Assembly (NCBI RefSeq): GCF_046736345.1
Contig: NZ_CP157210.1
Span: 3,177,687-3,241,686 of the forward strand
Direction of reading: 5' to 3'
Length of the DNA: 64,000 nt
DNA from: Hyphococcus formosus
GTDB taxonomy: Bacteria > Pseudomonadota > Alphaproteobacteria > Caulobacterales > Parvularculaceae
The notes under the pieces were generated by a model. The model saw only the letters and a program-made list of their open reading frames with translations. It was not told the DNA's origin and did not search any database. Below, in pieces: positions 43,376-53,011 of the stretch (the stretch's first letter is position 1; each line of letters begins with the position of its first letter). Both the position numbers and the translations under genes were made by a program.

Positions 43376-44518
43376 ATGGATAAGAGGTATCAGGTTTTTG
43401 TTAGTTCGACATTTGAAGACCTGAAGATAGAACGACAGAACGTGATGCATGCATTGCTTGAGTTGGATTGTATTCCATCGGGTATGGAATTGTTCCCTGC
43501 TGCGGATGAGGAGACGTGGGGGGTTATCAAGGAAGTAATTGACGAATGTGATTATTATGTTCTCATTCTGGCTGGGCGCTATGGTTCAGGTTACACGGAA
43601 AAAGAATATAGATATGCAGTTGAGACGGGGAAGCCTGTAATCGCCTTTATTCACGAGGACATTGGTAAGCTACAGGGGGATAAGCTTGAGGCTACAGATG
43701 ATGGGAAAGAGAAATTAAATAAGTTTAGAAAACTGGTTGAGGCTAGGATGTGCAAAAAGTGGTCTAGTCCGGATGGGTTGGCTGCTGTTGTTGTCCAAGG
43801 CATAAATCGTTTACGAAAACGCAATCCTGCCATCGGATGGGTTCGAGGTGATATGGTTACCTCGCAGGATGCAGCAAAAGAAATTTTGCGCTTAAGGCAC
43901 CAAGTAGATGAATTGGAAGGGCGGCTGGTTAAAATACGAACCCAAGCTCCTCCGGATACTGATCATTTGTCTCAGGGCGAAGAAGATTTCGAATTTGCAG
44001 TGGTTGCTAAATGTTATCTAGGGGGCTCTTTAAGGCGAGTTAATTATAAATTTACGGTCGAGTATACTTGGAATGCAATCTTCTCTGCGGTAGCCCCTCT
44101 GCTCATAAATGAAGCAACGGATGAACAATTAAGCGATGCAATAAATTCAATGATCGAGCTTGATAAATACAATTATTTTGTCGAGAGGGTTGCGAAAGTG
44201 GAAAAGGTAAAATCAGCCGTGCTTAATGAAGCAGAAACCCTTGATCACGATTTCCAAACTATAAAGGTTCAATTGCGTGCATTGGGACTCATAACCGAAA
44301 ATCAGAAAGCTCGGTCCGTAAAGGACACTGCTACTTATTGGACTTTGACGCCGTATGGCAATGAAGTCATGGTACGTTTGCGCGCAATAGAAAGGCCTAG
44401 TGATCTTCTATCAAATAGCGCTTCTCAGAACTCCGATTCTGTAATGAGAAATTTGGCCGACAGCGTAGAAGTTATCTGTGACGATGAAGATAATGGCGCA
44501 TGTGAGGGTGATAAATAG
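43376..44518 (+). CDS. DUF4062 domain protein (possible defence effector)
   Basis: A 380-residue protein with an N-terminal DUF4062 domain (residues 1-~110): YQVFVSSTFEDLKIERQNVMHALLELDCIPSGMELFPAADEETW and YYVLILAGRYGSGYTEKEYRYAVETGKPVIAFIHE. DUF4062 has a TIR-like Rossmann arrangement. A coiled segment (about 170-190) and a C-terminal winged-helix-like region (residues about 290-355, LRALGLITENQKARSVKDTATYWTLTPYGNEVMVRL) follow. Together with the membrane gene before it, it resembles a two-component anti-phage pair, but nothing in the sequence shows its enzymatic activity. Confidence 0.75.
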   Translation: MDKRYQVFVSSTFEDLKIERQNVMHALLELDCIPSGMELFPAADEETWGVIKEVIDECDYYVLILAGRYGSGYTEKEYRYAVETGKPVIAFIHEDIGKLQGDKLEATDDGKEKLNKFRKLVEARMCKKWSSPDGLAAVVVQGINRLRKRNPAIGWVRGDMVTSQDAAKEILRLRHQVDELEGRLVKIRTQAPPDTDHLSQGEEDFEFAVVAKCYLGGSLRRVNYKFTVEYTWNAIFSAVAPLLINEATDEQLSDAINSMIELDKYNYFVERVAKVEKVKSAVLNEAETLDHDFQTIKVQLRALGLITENQKARSVKDTATYWTLTPYGNEVMVRLRAIERPSDLLSNSASQNSDSVMRNLADSVEVICDDEDNGACEGDK

Positions 44519-45192
44519 GCGAAAAAATAATTCGAAACCGAAATGTGAAGCTATCATTTTGTTTCGTCGACAACAGTTTTCTCGCGTATTATGATTTATC
44601 GGTATGCAAATAAATATGAGTGTTCTCGCGGCGTTGCCAAATAGAATAACCGCCGCTTGCATTTGTTAATGCCGTATTTAGCGTATTTTCATTTTAGAAA
44701 TTTTGCCTCCGTTTGACGCTTGCGCTGCAAGTTTGTAGGTTCAATTAAATGCCAGTTTCAAATTAATGTAGGCTCCTTTCGTCGAGGTGTATTCGTCAAT
44801 GGTCTTGTTTGGGCTGTAGCGACTCGCTGAGACTCTTTTGGCTCCTGACTATGGTGTGTGTGCGGATTATCCAAAACACCACCCACGAGTCTCTGTGTCC
44901 CATTAAGCGCTACTCTGGGAATGGGCTTGGGCTGTATGGGTAATGTTTTAACCAGACCAGCAAGCGACCGCCTATGTTAGTGTCACATTACCATTTCTAA
45001 CTGTCTGTAATTAAATAGAAATATCATATTTCCAACTAGTTATGGGTAATATAGGTTATATAAGTGTGAGGTGTTTATTTTATAAATATTGCGTCATTAT
45101 GTTATCTACATAAACAAAAATAGACATAGGTACCCTTAGGGTAGTCTAGGTAGGAGATGTATTATAAGGTAACAAATTGATTTATTTCATTT
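44519..45192. other. non-coding, AT-rich stretch of element B
   Basis: 674 bp without a credible gene. It holds a 15-bp inverted repeat (GAAATAT-C-ATATTTC, 45018-45032) and the terminator at 45112-45148. It could be a replication or regulation region for the polymerase-like gene, but no origin repeats (iterons) are evident. Confidence 0.45.
45112..45148 (-). terminator. terminator of the polymerase-like gene
   Basis: On the minus strand, TAGAC/GTCTA and TACCC/GGGTA stems around TAA are followed by a T-rich run. It lies downstream of the polymerase-like gene stop. Confidence 0.6.
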
Positions 45193-46452
45193 TTATAATA
45201 AAGGAGCTATCCCCTTAGGGCATACCTTTTGGTACGCTGCGGTTGCCGCGATTATCAGTTCATTCTGGTCATCCTTGCGTAGGATAAAACTGTCATGGAT
45301 GGGCAATACGGGCAGCTCTCTTTCGGTCATGTGGTCAAGGATGTGTGAGCAAATTTGGCTATCGAGGTACATCAGCGTGTTGCCGATATTTGTGTGCAGG
45401 TGCTTTTCCAAAGGTGGGTGCTTTGCAAGGAAGGCATATATCAGCCCCTCATAACCAGCCTTGGTATCCACTGGGGACACATAGGTGAAATAATCCATCG
45501 ACCTTACCGCACTTCCGTATTTGTCTTTGAGTTCCTTCAGGCATGCTCTGAATGCTCCGGTCATATTCGTTGTATTGATTGCTGTTAGTATTGCTTTTTT
45601 GACCGTATTACGATGATACCCATCTAATTCGTATGGGTCCTCTTTCTTTTCAAGATAAGAAATCCCCTCTAATCCGTACATCAAGTAAACGTGTTGAGCT
45701 TGGAAATCTAATTCGATTGTTGTTGCGCCATTGATCGTAATGTGTGGCCTGAGTTCGCTCTGCAGGTTAATCCACCAAGCCCCATAGAACCGTCCACCGT
45801 GGGTTAGAGATGAATTATTGAATACTCGGTAGACGTGATAGTCATCAAATATGACATTTGAGTTTTGGGTCGTATTGCTTCCCGAAAGAGCCAAAGACTG
45901 CTTCCCGATAAAGTTATTGTAACGCCTTACTATGTCTTGATAGCGCTTAACTTGGCTGGTGGTGTTGAATGATTTAGACGTTTTATTTCTATCACGAAGC
46001 ACCAACGGCTCCAGCTTACGCTCTGTTTTGGCGTTATGAAGGTCGTAGGCATCTATGTATTCGCTAATGAGTTTTTCTGTGGGCTTAATGCGGGTTATTC
46101 TCCCACTCCAATTTCTGTCATGGAAGCCAATCTTTTCTTCTATTAAGTCGTTTTCGATAGCTTTGTTGATTAGGTCGATGAAGGTATAGCTAATTCCTAT
46201 TGTGTTTAAATTTCCAGAGGTTTTAAGTTCCCTGAAGTAGTTCTCTGCTTTCCCGAACTTTATGTATTGGTCCTTGTAGAACTTTTGCTGGTGAGTACAG
46301 TTGATCAGTAATGTGATGGTATTTCGTGTGATGTGCTTCTTTTGGCCTGTGAGGCTCAATTCCTTTGCGAGTTTGTCCGCAGCCATTACATAGCTTTTAG
46401 CGTTGCTGGTTCGTGTGCAGTCCAACAATTTTGCGTTTTCGTATTTGCTCAT
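45193..46452 (-). CDS. family-A DNA polymerase-like protein
   Basis: A 419-residue protein with the three palm/fingers motifs of family-A polymerases in order. Motif A is TIELDFQAQHVYLMYGLEGI (Asp, compare DYSQIELR), motif B is RNTVKKAILTAIN (R-x3-K), and motif C is VLPIHDSFI (His-Asp). They are preceded by GGRFYGAWWINLQSELRPHITING. The N-terminus (residues 1-~180) matches no exonuclease I can see. It is short for a polymerase (usual 600-900 aa), so it may be a specialised replication protein of element B. It reads in the integrase direction, 69 bases after it. Confidence 0.6.
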   Translation of the reverse strand: MSKYENAKLLDCTRTSNAKSYVMAADKLAKELSLTGQKKHITRNTITLLINCTHQQKFYKDQYIKFGKAENYFRELKTSGNLNTIGISYTFIDLINKAIENDLIEEKIGFHDRNWSGRITRIKPTEKLISEYIDAYDLHNAKTERKLEPLVLRDRNKTSKSFNTTSQVKRYQDIVRRYNNFIGKQSLALSGSNTTQNSNVIFDDYHVYRVFNNSSLTHGGRFYGAWWINLQSELRPHITINGATTIELDFQAQHVYLMYGLEGISYLEKKEDPYELDGYHRNTVKKAILTAINTTNMTGAFRACLKELKDKYGSAVRSMDYFTYVSPVDTKAGYEGLIYAFLAKHPPLEKHLHTNIGNTLMYLDSQICSHILDHMTERELPVLPIHDSFILRKDDQNELIIAATAAYQKVCPKGIAPLL

Positions 46453-46521
46453 GATGTAATTATATTGCGTGCGCTATGGGAATGAATGCTGTCGGGAAAG
46501 GTCGATTTCGAACAAAAAATC

Positions 46522-47979
46522 TTAGGACTTAATAGCGGAAGGTTTTGAGTCTGTGGTCTTGGGTTTATTCTTCGGGGGGGCCTGTTGTTCTGATATAAGC
46601 TCATCCTCTGTGTAAATGTCGAGATGAACTTTCCCAAGTTTGCGATGAGCTTTGTTTAAAATTTTAAGTAGTTTCTTTAGGTCCTGTGTCGGAGCACCGT
46701 ATTTTTGTGTCGTATCTCTTTTGCTGTGCCCAAGTATGGCTTTCTGTTCTAATTCGGTGGCATTTGTTGTTCGCATTGCCTGTTCTAGGGTGTGTCTGAA
46801 GCAGTTCACTGTAATTCGCTTGGATTTTGGAACACCGGCAGCGCGAATTGCTTTGTTAAGCGCGGCACTAAGCGAATGAGGGTCAATTTCCTTCCCCCAA
46901 AATGGATCGGAAGTCTCGCCGGTCTTAAACGAAGTGAGAATATTCTTGGCCTTTTTGACCAACGGTATCCGTCTAGGTCGTGCTGAAGTTTTTAGCATTG
47001 GCCGTAATTTATTTATCCGAATGTTGATGAATGGCACATCCCCGCTCAAGGTGACATCGCGCTGTTCTAATCCCGCGAGTTCAGTCAAGCCAGCACCAGT
47101 GTATTTCATCAGCATCAAGAAAGCTTTGTTCTGATTCGAAATTCTAGATTCGTTCAGGTAGGCGTCAATCGCGTTGAGGTGAGCCTCGTTGAAAGGTAGC
47201 TTTTCTTCACCTGTATGTGGTGCGGATAACCCAAGACCTTTAAATGGGTTTGTTAGTTCAGTATCTAGCTCGAAATCGAGAATGTATCGATTGACCATCG
47301 CACTTCCGACTGCAAGCCGACGTTTGATGGTCGCTGGCGAGTTACCAAGTTTCTTATCGCAATGCTCAGCCCAGCGTTTGACCTGCGTGCGGCTTAATAA
47401 CCGTAAGTCTATGTTGGAAAAATAATCAACAAATGATTTGAGAGCGAATTTTGCTTCTTTTGGGGCCACCCCGTCGTATCGATGCGAAATATAATAATGG
47501 AAAATATCGGATAATTTATGCGTTTCAGGAATCAGCGTTCCATCATTCTGCGCCGCGCTAATTACATCCTGTATAAATTGTGGGGGTGGGTTAAGGATCT
47601 TCGAGTTAGGGTCGTTTGGATCTGCAAGATCCCCGGGAAAGTCTTCAACTAGTTCTTCAATCGCGAGTTGTTGATTCGTATAGCCATATTTCAGAGGCTT
47701 TTTGTCGAGAAGATCAGGGTGGTCCCGTATGTAATCCTCTGCGGCTTGTTTTCGATTGACGATGGTGTCGCGATCATTCCGGAAAGTATCAATTTGAAGT
47801 TGCAGCCGCGCATTAAGCCGTTCCGCTTCTGCCATGGCTTGTGAGGGTGAAAGGCCTTTGAAGCGCTTTTTGAATACCCATTCGCGTTTGCCAATGATCG
47901 ACCGTAGGTCTTTTGGTACGGCTTTTCGGTAGGAATATTTGCTACCATCAAATTGAAGATTTTTGACCACAATAAACAT
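46522..47979 (-). CDS. tyrosine integrase of element B, Arg I absent
   Basis: A 485-residue integrase next to tRNA-Leu (48075). N-terminal region LQFDGSKYSYRKAVPKDLRSIIGKREWVFKKRFKG resembles arm-binding phage integrases. In the catalytic domain HxxR-type NCFRHTLEQAM, His in LGHSKRDTT and Tyr in QKYGAP are present, but the Arg I motif reads TGAGLTELAG in place of TGxR (GGC codon), so the essential arginine is replaced by glycine. It may be inactive or use another arginine. It ends with a charged tail, and is followed by the polymerase-like gene. Confidence 0.8.
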   Translation of the reverse strand: MFIVVKNLQFDGSKYSYRKAVPKDLRSIIGKREWVFKKRFKGLSPSQAMAEAERLNARLQLQIDTFRNDRDTIVNRKQAAEDYIRDHPDLLDKKPLKYGYTNQQLAIEELVEDFPGDLADPNDPNSKILNPPPQFIQDVISAAQNDGTLIPETHKLSDIFHYYISHRYDGVAPKEAKFALKSFVDYFSNIDLRLLSRTQVKRWAEHCDKKLGNSPATIKRRLAVGSAMVNRYILDFELDTELTNPFKGLGLSAPHTGEEKLPFNEAHLNAIDAYLNESRISNQNKAFLMLMKYTGAGLTELAGLEQRDVTLSGDVPFINIRINKLRPMLKTSARPRRIPLVKKAKNILTSFKTGETSDPFWGKEIDPHSLSAALNKAIRAAGVPKSKRITVNCFRHTLEQAMRTTNATELEQKAILGHSKRDTTQKYGAPTQDLKKLLKILNKAHRKLGKVHLDIYTEDELISEQQAPPKNKPKTTDSKPSAIKS

Positions 47980-48074
47980 AATAGCAGATTCTCACTTTTG
48001 TAACCAATTTTGTAGCTACAAACGCCTGGAAAATCTTTAATCTATTGTTTTTATTAGGGTTTTTATCGCTGTTA

Positions 48075-48161
48075 TGGTGCCCAGGAGAAGACTCGAACTT
48101 CCACGTCCTTACGGACACCAGCACCTGAAGCTGGCGCGTCTACCAATTCCGCCACCTGGGC
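48075..48161 (-). tRNA. tRNA-Leu (anticodon CAG), copy 1
   Basis: An 87-nt minus-strand tRNA including CCA. Acceptor GCCCAGG pairs with CCTGGGC, discriminator A, anticodon CAG in loop TTCAGGT, long variable arm (class II), T-arm GGAAG-TTCGAGT-CTTCC. It is the junction of elements B and C and is identical to the copy at 63872-63958. Confidence 0.93.
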
Positions 48162-48203
48162 AGGTGAAGGACGGCTGATGTAGAATTGCGCGCTGGCGAT
48201 GTC
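48075..48203 (-). repeat. direct repeat, left boundary of element C
   Basis: 129 bases identical to 63872-64000: the full tRNA-Leu and 42 bases of its 5' flank. The right copy reaches the window end, so the repeat may be longer. It is much longer than a usual tRNA-type attachment core. Confidence 0.9.
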
Positions 48204-48208
48204 TTCAA

Positions 48209-48233
48209 CTCTCGGTGTACTACTTTGTGTACC
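48209..48233 (+). repeat. arm-type repeats, left end of element C
   Basis: CTCTCGG followed by GTGTAC and GTGTACC 12 bases apart, resembling the right-end unit at 63790-63819 (period 13). Confidence 0.55.
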
Positions 48234-49042
48234 TTCTATTCTGGAGCTTTTCGCGGCGATACGCTAGCCCTGCTGGTATGTTTCGCTGTGCTTTTTGGGG
48301 GTCGTAAAAAGTGGTGAGCACCGGCAAAAGTTTCGGTCGACAGCAGATGTTGCGACAATGCCTTTGCCTGAACCGGCCTTTGTCGATCGCTTTGGTATTT
48401 TGTCGGGTGGCCAGTATGGAAGATATATTCGGATGAGTGATGCAATTGAATGTTTTTCGGCAAAACCGTTGGCGAGAATTTTTTGAAGACGAAAAGCATT
48501 GAATTGTCCCAATCGGGGCAATTGTTGAAAAAAATAGGAGGCCTACCTGTGCAGAAGGGTGGTGTCGAAATTGTCTGCGGACGCAAATATGTTGTCAATT
48601 AAGTTGGTGGGTATATCCAGTGTCGTTCACTAAGTCGCTTTTGTTTTTCTTTTTGCGCATGACCTAAATAGAGCGGAAAAGGTATCACCTATCTTTTGGT
48701 TTATTCACCGCAATGAAAAATCACGGGCATTTCACTTGATAGCGCGATAGCGTAGTGCGATCTTGAATTTGTGCCAATAATACAGTGTGTAGTTGTTTTT
48801 TACTTTAATTTTCTCTGGAAAATGGCAACAGCTCTCGATTCGGGTGATCTACAGTGAAAAGGCTCTAGCCTTTGTTAATATTACTATTGATGTGACTATT
48901 TTGTGTTGAACGCCAATGATCGCATAAAGCAAATAAATACAATCGATTACGTGCATTTCGGACGCAATAAACCGTTCGATTTATTGACCTTTCGATGAAT
49001 TCGGATAGGCCTATGCAGGGATTCCTGCCAAAGTGATCGGCT
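48234..49042. other. non-coding left end of element C
   Basis: About 800 bp without a convincing gene. A 63-codon plus-strand ORF (48295-48486) and opposing ORFs lack ribosome sites and resemble nothing known. A promoter for the defence operon is expected at its right end. Confidence 0.5.
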
Positions 49043-52000
49043 ATGAAAGTTATTGACAACGTTACGGAAACTTTGGGCGATGACCTTAAGGCCTCGCTTG
49101 AGCGTGGAACGCGACTCAAAATAGCTGCGTCTTGTTTTTCGATCTATGCATTTGAGGCACTGAAATCTGAACTGTCAAAAATTGATGGTCTAGACTTTAT
49201 CTTCACGGCACCGACATTTTTGCCGGAGGGTGTCACCGACCAGATTAAGCGAGAGCGTCGCGAATTCTACATTCCTAAAGCGCAGCGAGAGCGTAGCTTG
49301 TATGGCTCGGAGTTTGAGATTCAACTACGCAACAAGTTAACACAAAAAGCGATAGCGCGTGAATGTGCAGCCTGGATTCGCACGAAAGCAAGATTTCGTT
49401 CAAATAAGACGAAAGCGCCGATGCAGCAGTTCGTATGCATCGATGGTTCGACCGAACAAGTTGCCTATATGCCTGTCGGTGGCTTCACTGCCGTTGACCT
49501 TGGTTATCAACAAGGCAACGCTGTTTCTAACATCGTAAACCGTTTTCATAGCGCTCCATTTACGGGAACATACATAGACTTATTCGATCAGATTTGGGTC
49601 GATCCGGAAAAGCTTGAAGATGTTACAGAAAAAATCTGTCAGCACATAGAATCTGTCTATCATGAGAACGCACCTGAAAGGATATATTTCTTAATCCTAT
49701 ACAATCTTTTCAATGAATTTCTCGAAGAGATTGACGAAGATGTGCTCCCTAATGATCGCACGGGATATCTCGATAGCGCGGTCTGGAACAAGCTTTTTAA
49801 TTATCAGCGCGATGCAGCTACGGGCATTATCAACAAATTGGAAACCTATAATGGTTGCATCCTTGCTGACAGCGTTGGCTTAGGAAAAACCTTTACGGCG
49901 CTCGCCGTCATAAAATATTACGAGCTACGCAATCGATCCGTGCTGGTGCTTTGCCCCAAGAAGTTGGCGGATAACTGGCTAAACTTTAACACCAATCTCA
50001 AGACGAATATTTTTTCAAAAGACCGATTCAATTACGACGTTCTGTGCCACACTGATTTGTCGCGCACGAGTGGTGATAGTTTTGGCATACCTCTTAATCG
50101 TGTGAATTGGGGGAATTACGATCTCGTGGTGATCGATGAATCCCATAATTTCAGAAATAACGATATCTATAAGGATAAAGAGACGCGTTACCAAAAGCTG
50201 ATGAACCAAGTTATCCGCGAAGGCGTGAAGACCAAGGTTTTAATGTTATCTGCAACGCCAGTGAACAATCGATTCAATGACCTGCGTAATCAGTTGGCGC
50301 TTGCTTATGAAGGTCAATCAGAGAATCTTAGCAACAAATTAAAATCACAGGCGAGTGTGGAAGAGATATTCCGGAGGGCGCAAACAGCATTCAACAATTG
50401 GTCAACACTTCCACCAGAAAAGCGTACTGCCCAAGCCATTTTGAAAATGCTCGACTTCAATTTTTTCGAGCTGTTGGATAGCGTCACAATTGCACGTTCG
50501 CGGAAGCATATCGAAACGTTTTATGACACAGCGGATATAGGCAAGTTTCCTGAACGAAGGAAGCCGCTTTCGTATCATTGCCCACTTACGACCCGCAAGG
50601 ATGTTATGGGGCTCAACGATATAGTAACGCAACTCGGGATGTTGAAACTCGCCGTATACGCACCATTGAGTTACATCTTAAAAAGCCGAATCGCGAAATA
50701 CGAAGCATTATATGATACCGAGGTAGAAGGCGGTGGAGGGCGGTTGCGGCAGGCTGATCGCGAGCGTAGCCTTCAGGCGCTAATGACGACAAACCTACTA
50801 AAGCGCCTTGAAAGTTCGGTTGAGGCCTTCCGGCTGACATTGCGGTCACTGAAATCAAATCTCAACAACACACTCGATGCGATTGCCGATTTTGAGCGTT
50901 CCGGTGGCGTTTTTGATGTGTCGGATTTTACCGATGAGGCAGCAAACTTTGATCCAGATGATGATGACCTTTCAGGGCTAGGTGAGTTTACTGTTGGGGG
51001 AAAGATTAAAATTAGCCTTGCTGACATGGACGTTCAATCCTGGACGCACGACCTAAAAAGCGATCTCGCGCTCATTGATGCACTGCTTGCGTCAATGGAC
51101 CTTATTCGCCCCGAAGACGACGCCAAGCTCCAGCACCTTAAAAAACACATTGAGGACAAAATCGCGAAGCCTCTAAACCCTGGAAACAACAAAATCCTGA
51201 TTTTTACGGCGTTCGCGGATACGGCGAACTATCTGTATAGGAATATTGCGCCAGAACTATCGAAAAAATCGGGCCTACACGCTGGGCGCGTCACAGGAAC
51301 AGATGCGCCCAAAACCACACTTAAGAAACACTACGATTTCCAATCGATCTTGACGCTATTTTCGCCACGTTCGAAGGACAAGGCGCTAATTATGCCGGAT
51401 GAGGATGCTGAGATAGACATCCTTATCGCCACGGATTGTATCTCGGAGGGACAAAACCTTCAGGACTGCGATTACCTGATAAACTACGATATACACTGGA
51501 ATCCTGTGCGGATCATTCAGCGCTTCGGGCGAATTGACCGGATCGGATCGCCAAACAAAGAAATCCAGCTCGTCAACTATTGGCCTGACATCACGCTTGA
51601 CGAATATATCAATCTGAAAGAGCGCGTCGAAAACCGCATGATGATCGCTGACGTAACTGCAACGGGCGACGATAATGTCTTGACAGCGAAATCAAGTGAG
51701 ATCGCCTATCGTAAGGAGCAGCTTAAGCGTCTTCAGGAGGAGGTCATAGAGCTAGAGGATGTAAAGACCGGCGTCTCAATTACCGACCTCGGGCTTAATG
51801 ACTTTCGGATGGACCTGCTTAACTACGTAAAGGAACATGATGACCTAGAGCGTATGCCAAACGGGCTTCACGCCGTTGTGCCTGCCGACCCAGACCTAGG
51901 ACTTGAGCCAGGCATCATCTTCGCGCTGCGTAACATTCATGATGGCGTGAACATCAATCAGCAGAACCGTCTTCACCCCTATTATCTTGTCTACATCTCG

Positions 52001-52315
52001 CACGACGGTGAGATCGTAGCCGACCATACCGAAGTCAAGAAATTGCTCGATTTAATGCGGGCAAGCTGCAAAGGAGAATCCGAGCCGATCCAGGCTGTGT
52101 GCCGCCTTTTCAATGAACAGACTGATGACGGACGAAAGATGGATCGTCAATCCCATCTACTCAGCGAAGCCATTCATTCCATGATCGATGTAAAGGAAGA
52201 AAAAGACATCGATAGTCTCTTCTCCACCGGTCGTACAACAGCACTCATCAACACAATCGCTGGGCTCGATGACTTCGAACTCATCGCGTTTCTCGTCGTG
52301 CAGGAGGCGGTATGA
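49043..52315 (+). CDS. SNF2-type helicase of extended type III restriction operon
   Basis: A 1090-residue SF2/SNF2-like ATPase. The N-terminal 200 residues include a PLD-like fold pattern (SLERGTRLKIAASCFSIYAFEAL, and HSAPFTGTYIDLFDQIW) without the full HKD pair. The motor has ADSVGLGKTF (275-284), VIDESHNF (DESH 365-368), LSATPVNN (403-409) and, near residue 800, DCISEGQNLQDCDYLINYDIHWNPVRIIQRFGRIDRIGS (motifs V-VI). It likely translocates or remodels DNA for the restriction complex. ATGA overlap with the DUF4391 gene couples the two. The 800-bp upstream region would hold the promoter. Confidence 0.85.
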   Translation: MKVIDNVTETLGDDLKASLERGTRLKIAASCFSIYAFEALKSELSKIDGLDFIFTAPTFLPEGVTDQIKRERREFYIPKAQRERSLYGSEFEIQLRNKLTQKAIARECAAWIRTKARFRSNKTKAPMQQFVCIDGSTEQVAYMPVGGFTAVDLGYQQGNAVSNIVNRFHSAPFTGTYIDLFDQIWVDPEKLEDVTEKICQHIESVYHENAPERIYFLILYNLFNEFLEEIDEDVLPNDRTGYLDSAVWNKLFNYQRDAATGIINKLETYNGCILADSVGLGKTFTALAVIKYYELRNRSVLVLCPKKLADNWLNFNTNLKTNIFSKDRFNYDVLCHTDLSRTSGDSFGIPLNRVNWGNYDLVVIDESHNFRNNDIYKDKETRYQKLMNQVIREGVKTKVLMLSATPVNNRFNDLRNQLALAYEGQSENLSNKLKSQASVEEIFRRAQTAFNNWSTLPPEKRTAQAILKMLDFNFFELLDSVTIARSRKHIETFYDTADIGKFPERRKPLSYHCPLTTRKDVMGLNDIVTQLGMLKLAVYAPLSYILKSRIAKYEALYDTEVEGGGGRLRQADRERSLQALMTTNLLKRLESSVEAFRLTLRSLKSNLNNTLDAIADFERSGGVFDVSDFTDEAANFDPDDDDLSGLGEFTVGGKIKISLADMDVQSWTHDLKSDLALIDALLASMDLIRPEDDAKLQHLKKHIEDKIAKPLNPGNNKILIFTAFADTANYLYRNIAPELSKKSGLHAGRVTGTDAPKTTLKKHYDFQSILTLFSPRSKDKALIMPDEDAEIDILIATDCISEGQNLQDCDYLINYDIHWNPVRIIQRFGRIDRIGSPNKEIQLVNYWPDITLDEYINLKERVENRMMIADVTATGDDNVLTAKSSEIAYRKEQLKRLQEEVIELEDVKTGVSITDLGLNDFRMDLLNYVKEHDDLERMPNGLHAVVPADPDLGLEPGIIFALRNIHDGVNINQQNRLHPYYLVYISHDGEIVADHTEVKKLLDLMRASCKGESEPIQAVCRLFNEQTDDGRKMDRQSHLLSEAIHSMIDVKEEKDIDSLFSTGRTTALINTIAGLDDFELIAFLVVQEAV

Positions 52316-52995
52316 CGGGGTGTTATGACTTTCCGCGTGCTGCCCACTTTGGGCGTGTCGTTCCAAAATCCAAAATCTATGACGCTGCACGCGCTTCGAA
52401 CAAGGTGCGTCAGCTCTTTGTCGATCAAGTCGAGCAGATTAGCTGGAGCTTCAAACTTGCGCCCGAGACAATCAACCTTGCCGCAGCTCCGGGCGTAGCG
52501 GAAATCCAGGTCTTTGATGTGCGCCTCAAGGGAACGAGCATCGATCATGATGTACTGCATACAATTGACAAAGCGATTGCATTTCCAATCTTGTTCGAAC
52601 TTAAAAAGCCCGGAGAGCGGAAGCTCATTGCGGCGTATAAAAGGCCGAGCGAAGCGGACGCCGCCAAATGGGTGGTTAGTGAATATTTTGAGGCTGATTG
52701 GGAGCCTGTGGATAACCCACGCAAAGCGCTGCCCCGCGCGCTCAATCTCGGAGCGCTCTATGATAGGGTTTTATCCGAATTGATGCCGGTCGCCGCACAT
52801 GACGGGGAGAAATTGCCTCAGCGTGTCGCGCGTATTGAGGCTATCCGGGCGAAGGAGCGTGACATAGCGCGGATTAAGTCGCGGCTTTCCCGCGAAAACC
52901 AATTCAACAAAAAGGTCGAGATCAACGCCGAACTGCGTGAAGCGACTCTGGAACTCGAACAACTTGGCGGCCAAGCCGCGATCAAAGACGCCTAA
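52312..52995 (+). CDS. DUF4391 domain protein
   Basis: A 227-residue protein. CYDFPRAAHFGRVVPKSKIYDAA and FKLAPETINLAAAPGVAEIQVFDVRLKG, with FPILFELKKPGERKLIAAYKRPSE, follow the DUF4391 pattern; it has no catalytic motif I can name. DUF4391 genes are typically found with helicases and DNA methyltransferases in restriction-type loci. It overlaps the helicase gene by ATGA and precedes the methyltransferase by 16 bases, so it is part of the same unit. A C-terminal coiled coil (about 175-225; RIKSRLSRENQFNKKVEINAELREATLELEQ) could link subunits. Confidence 0.8.
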   Translation: MTGCYDFPRAAHFGRVVPKSKIYDAARASNKVRQLFVDQVEQISWSFKLAPETINLAAAPGVAEIQVFDVRLKGTSIDHDVLHTIDKAIAFPILFELKKPGERKLIAAYKRPSEADAAKWVVSEYFEADWEPVDNPRKALPRALNLGALYDRVLSELMPVAAHDGEKLPQRVARIEAIRAKERDIARIKSRLSRENQFNKKVEINAELREATLELEQLGGQAAIKDA

Positions 52996-53011
52996 GGCGA
53001 AGAGACGAACG

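Larger units (their letters stand above)
41609..48074. mobile_element. integrative element B
   Basis: Lies between the remnant at 41609-41628 and the tRNA-Leu copy at 48075-48161. Contains a VPLPA-CTERM gene, a membrane protein-DUF4062 pair, a family-A-polymerase-like gene and an integrase at its right end. Base composition looks clearly more AT-rich than the core by eye. End sequences are inferred from the tRNA match; arm sites are not as clear as for A and C. Confidence 0.6.

Noticed and set aside
48295..48486. 63-codon plus-strand ORF at the left end of element C
   Set aside because: No ribosome site and no recognisable family; overlapped by opposing ORFs.
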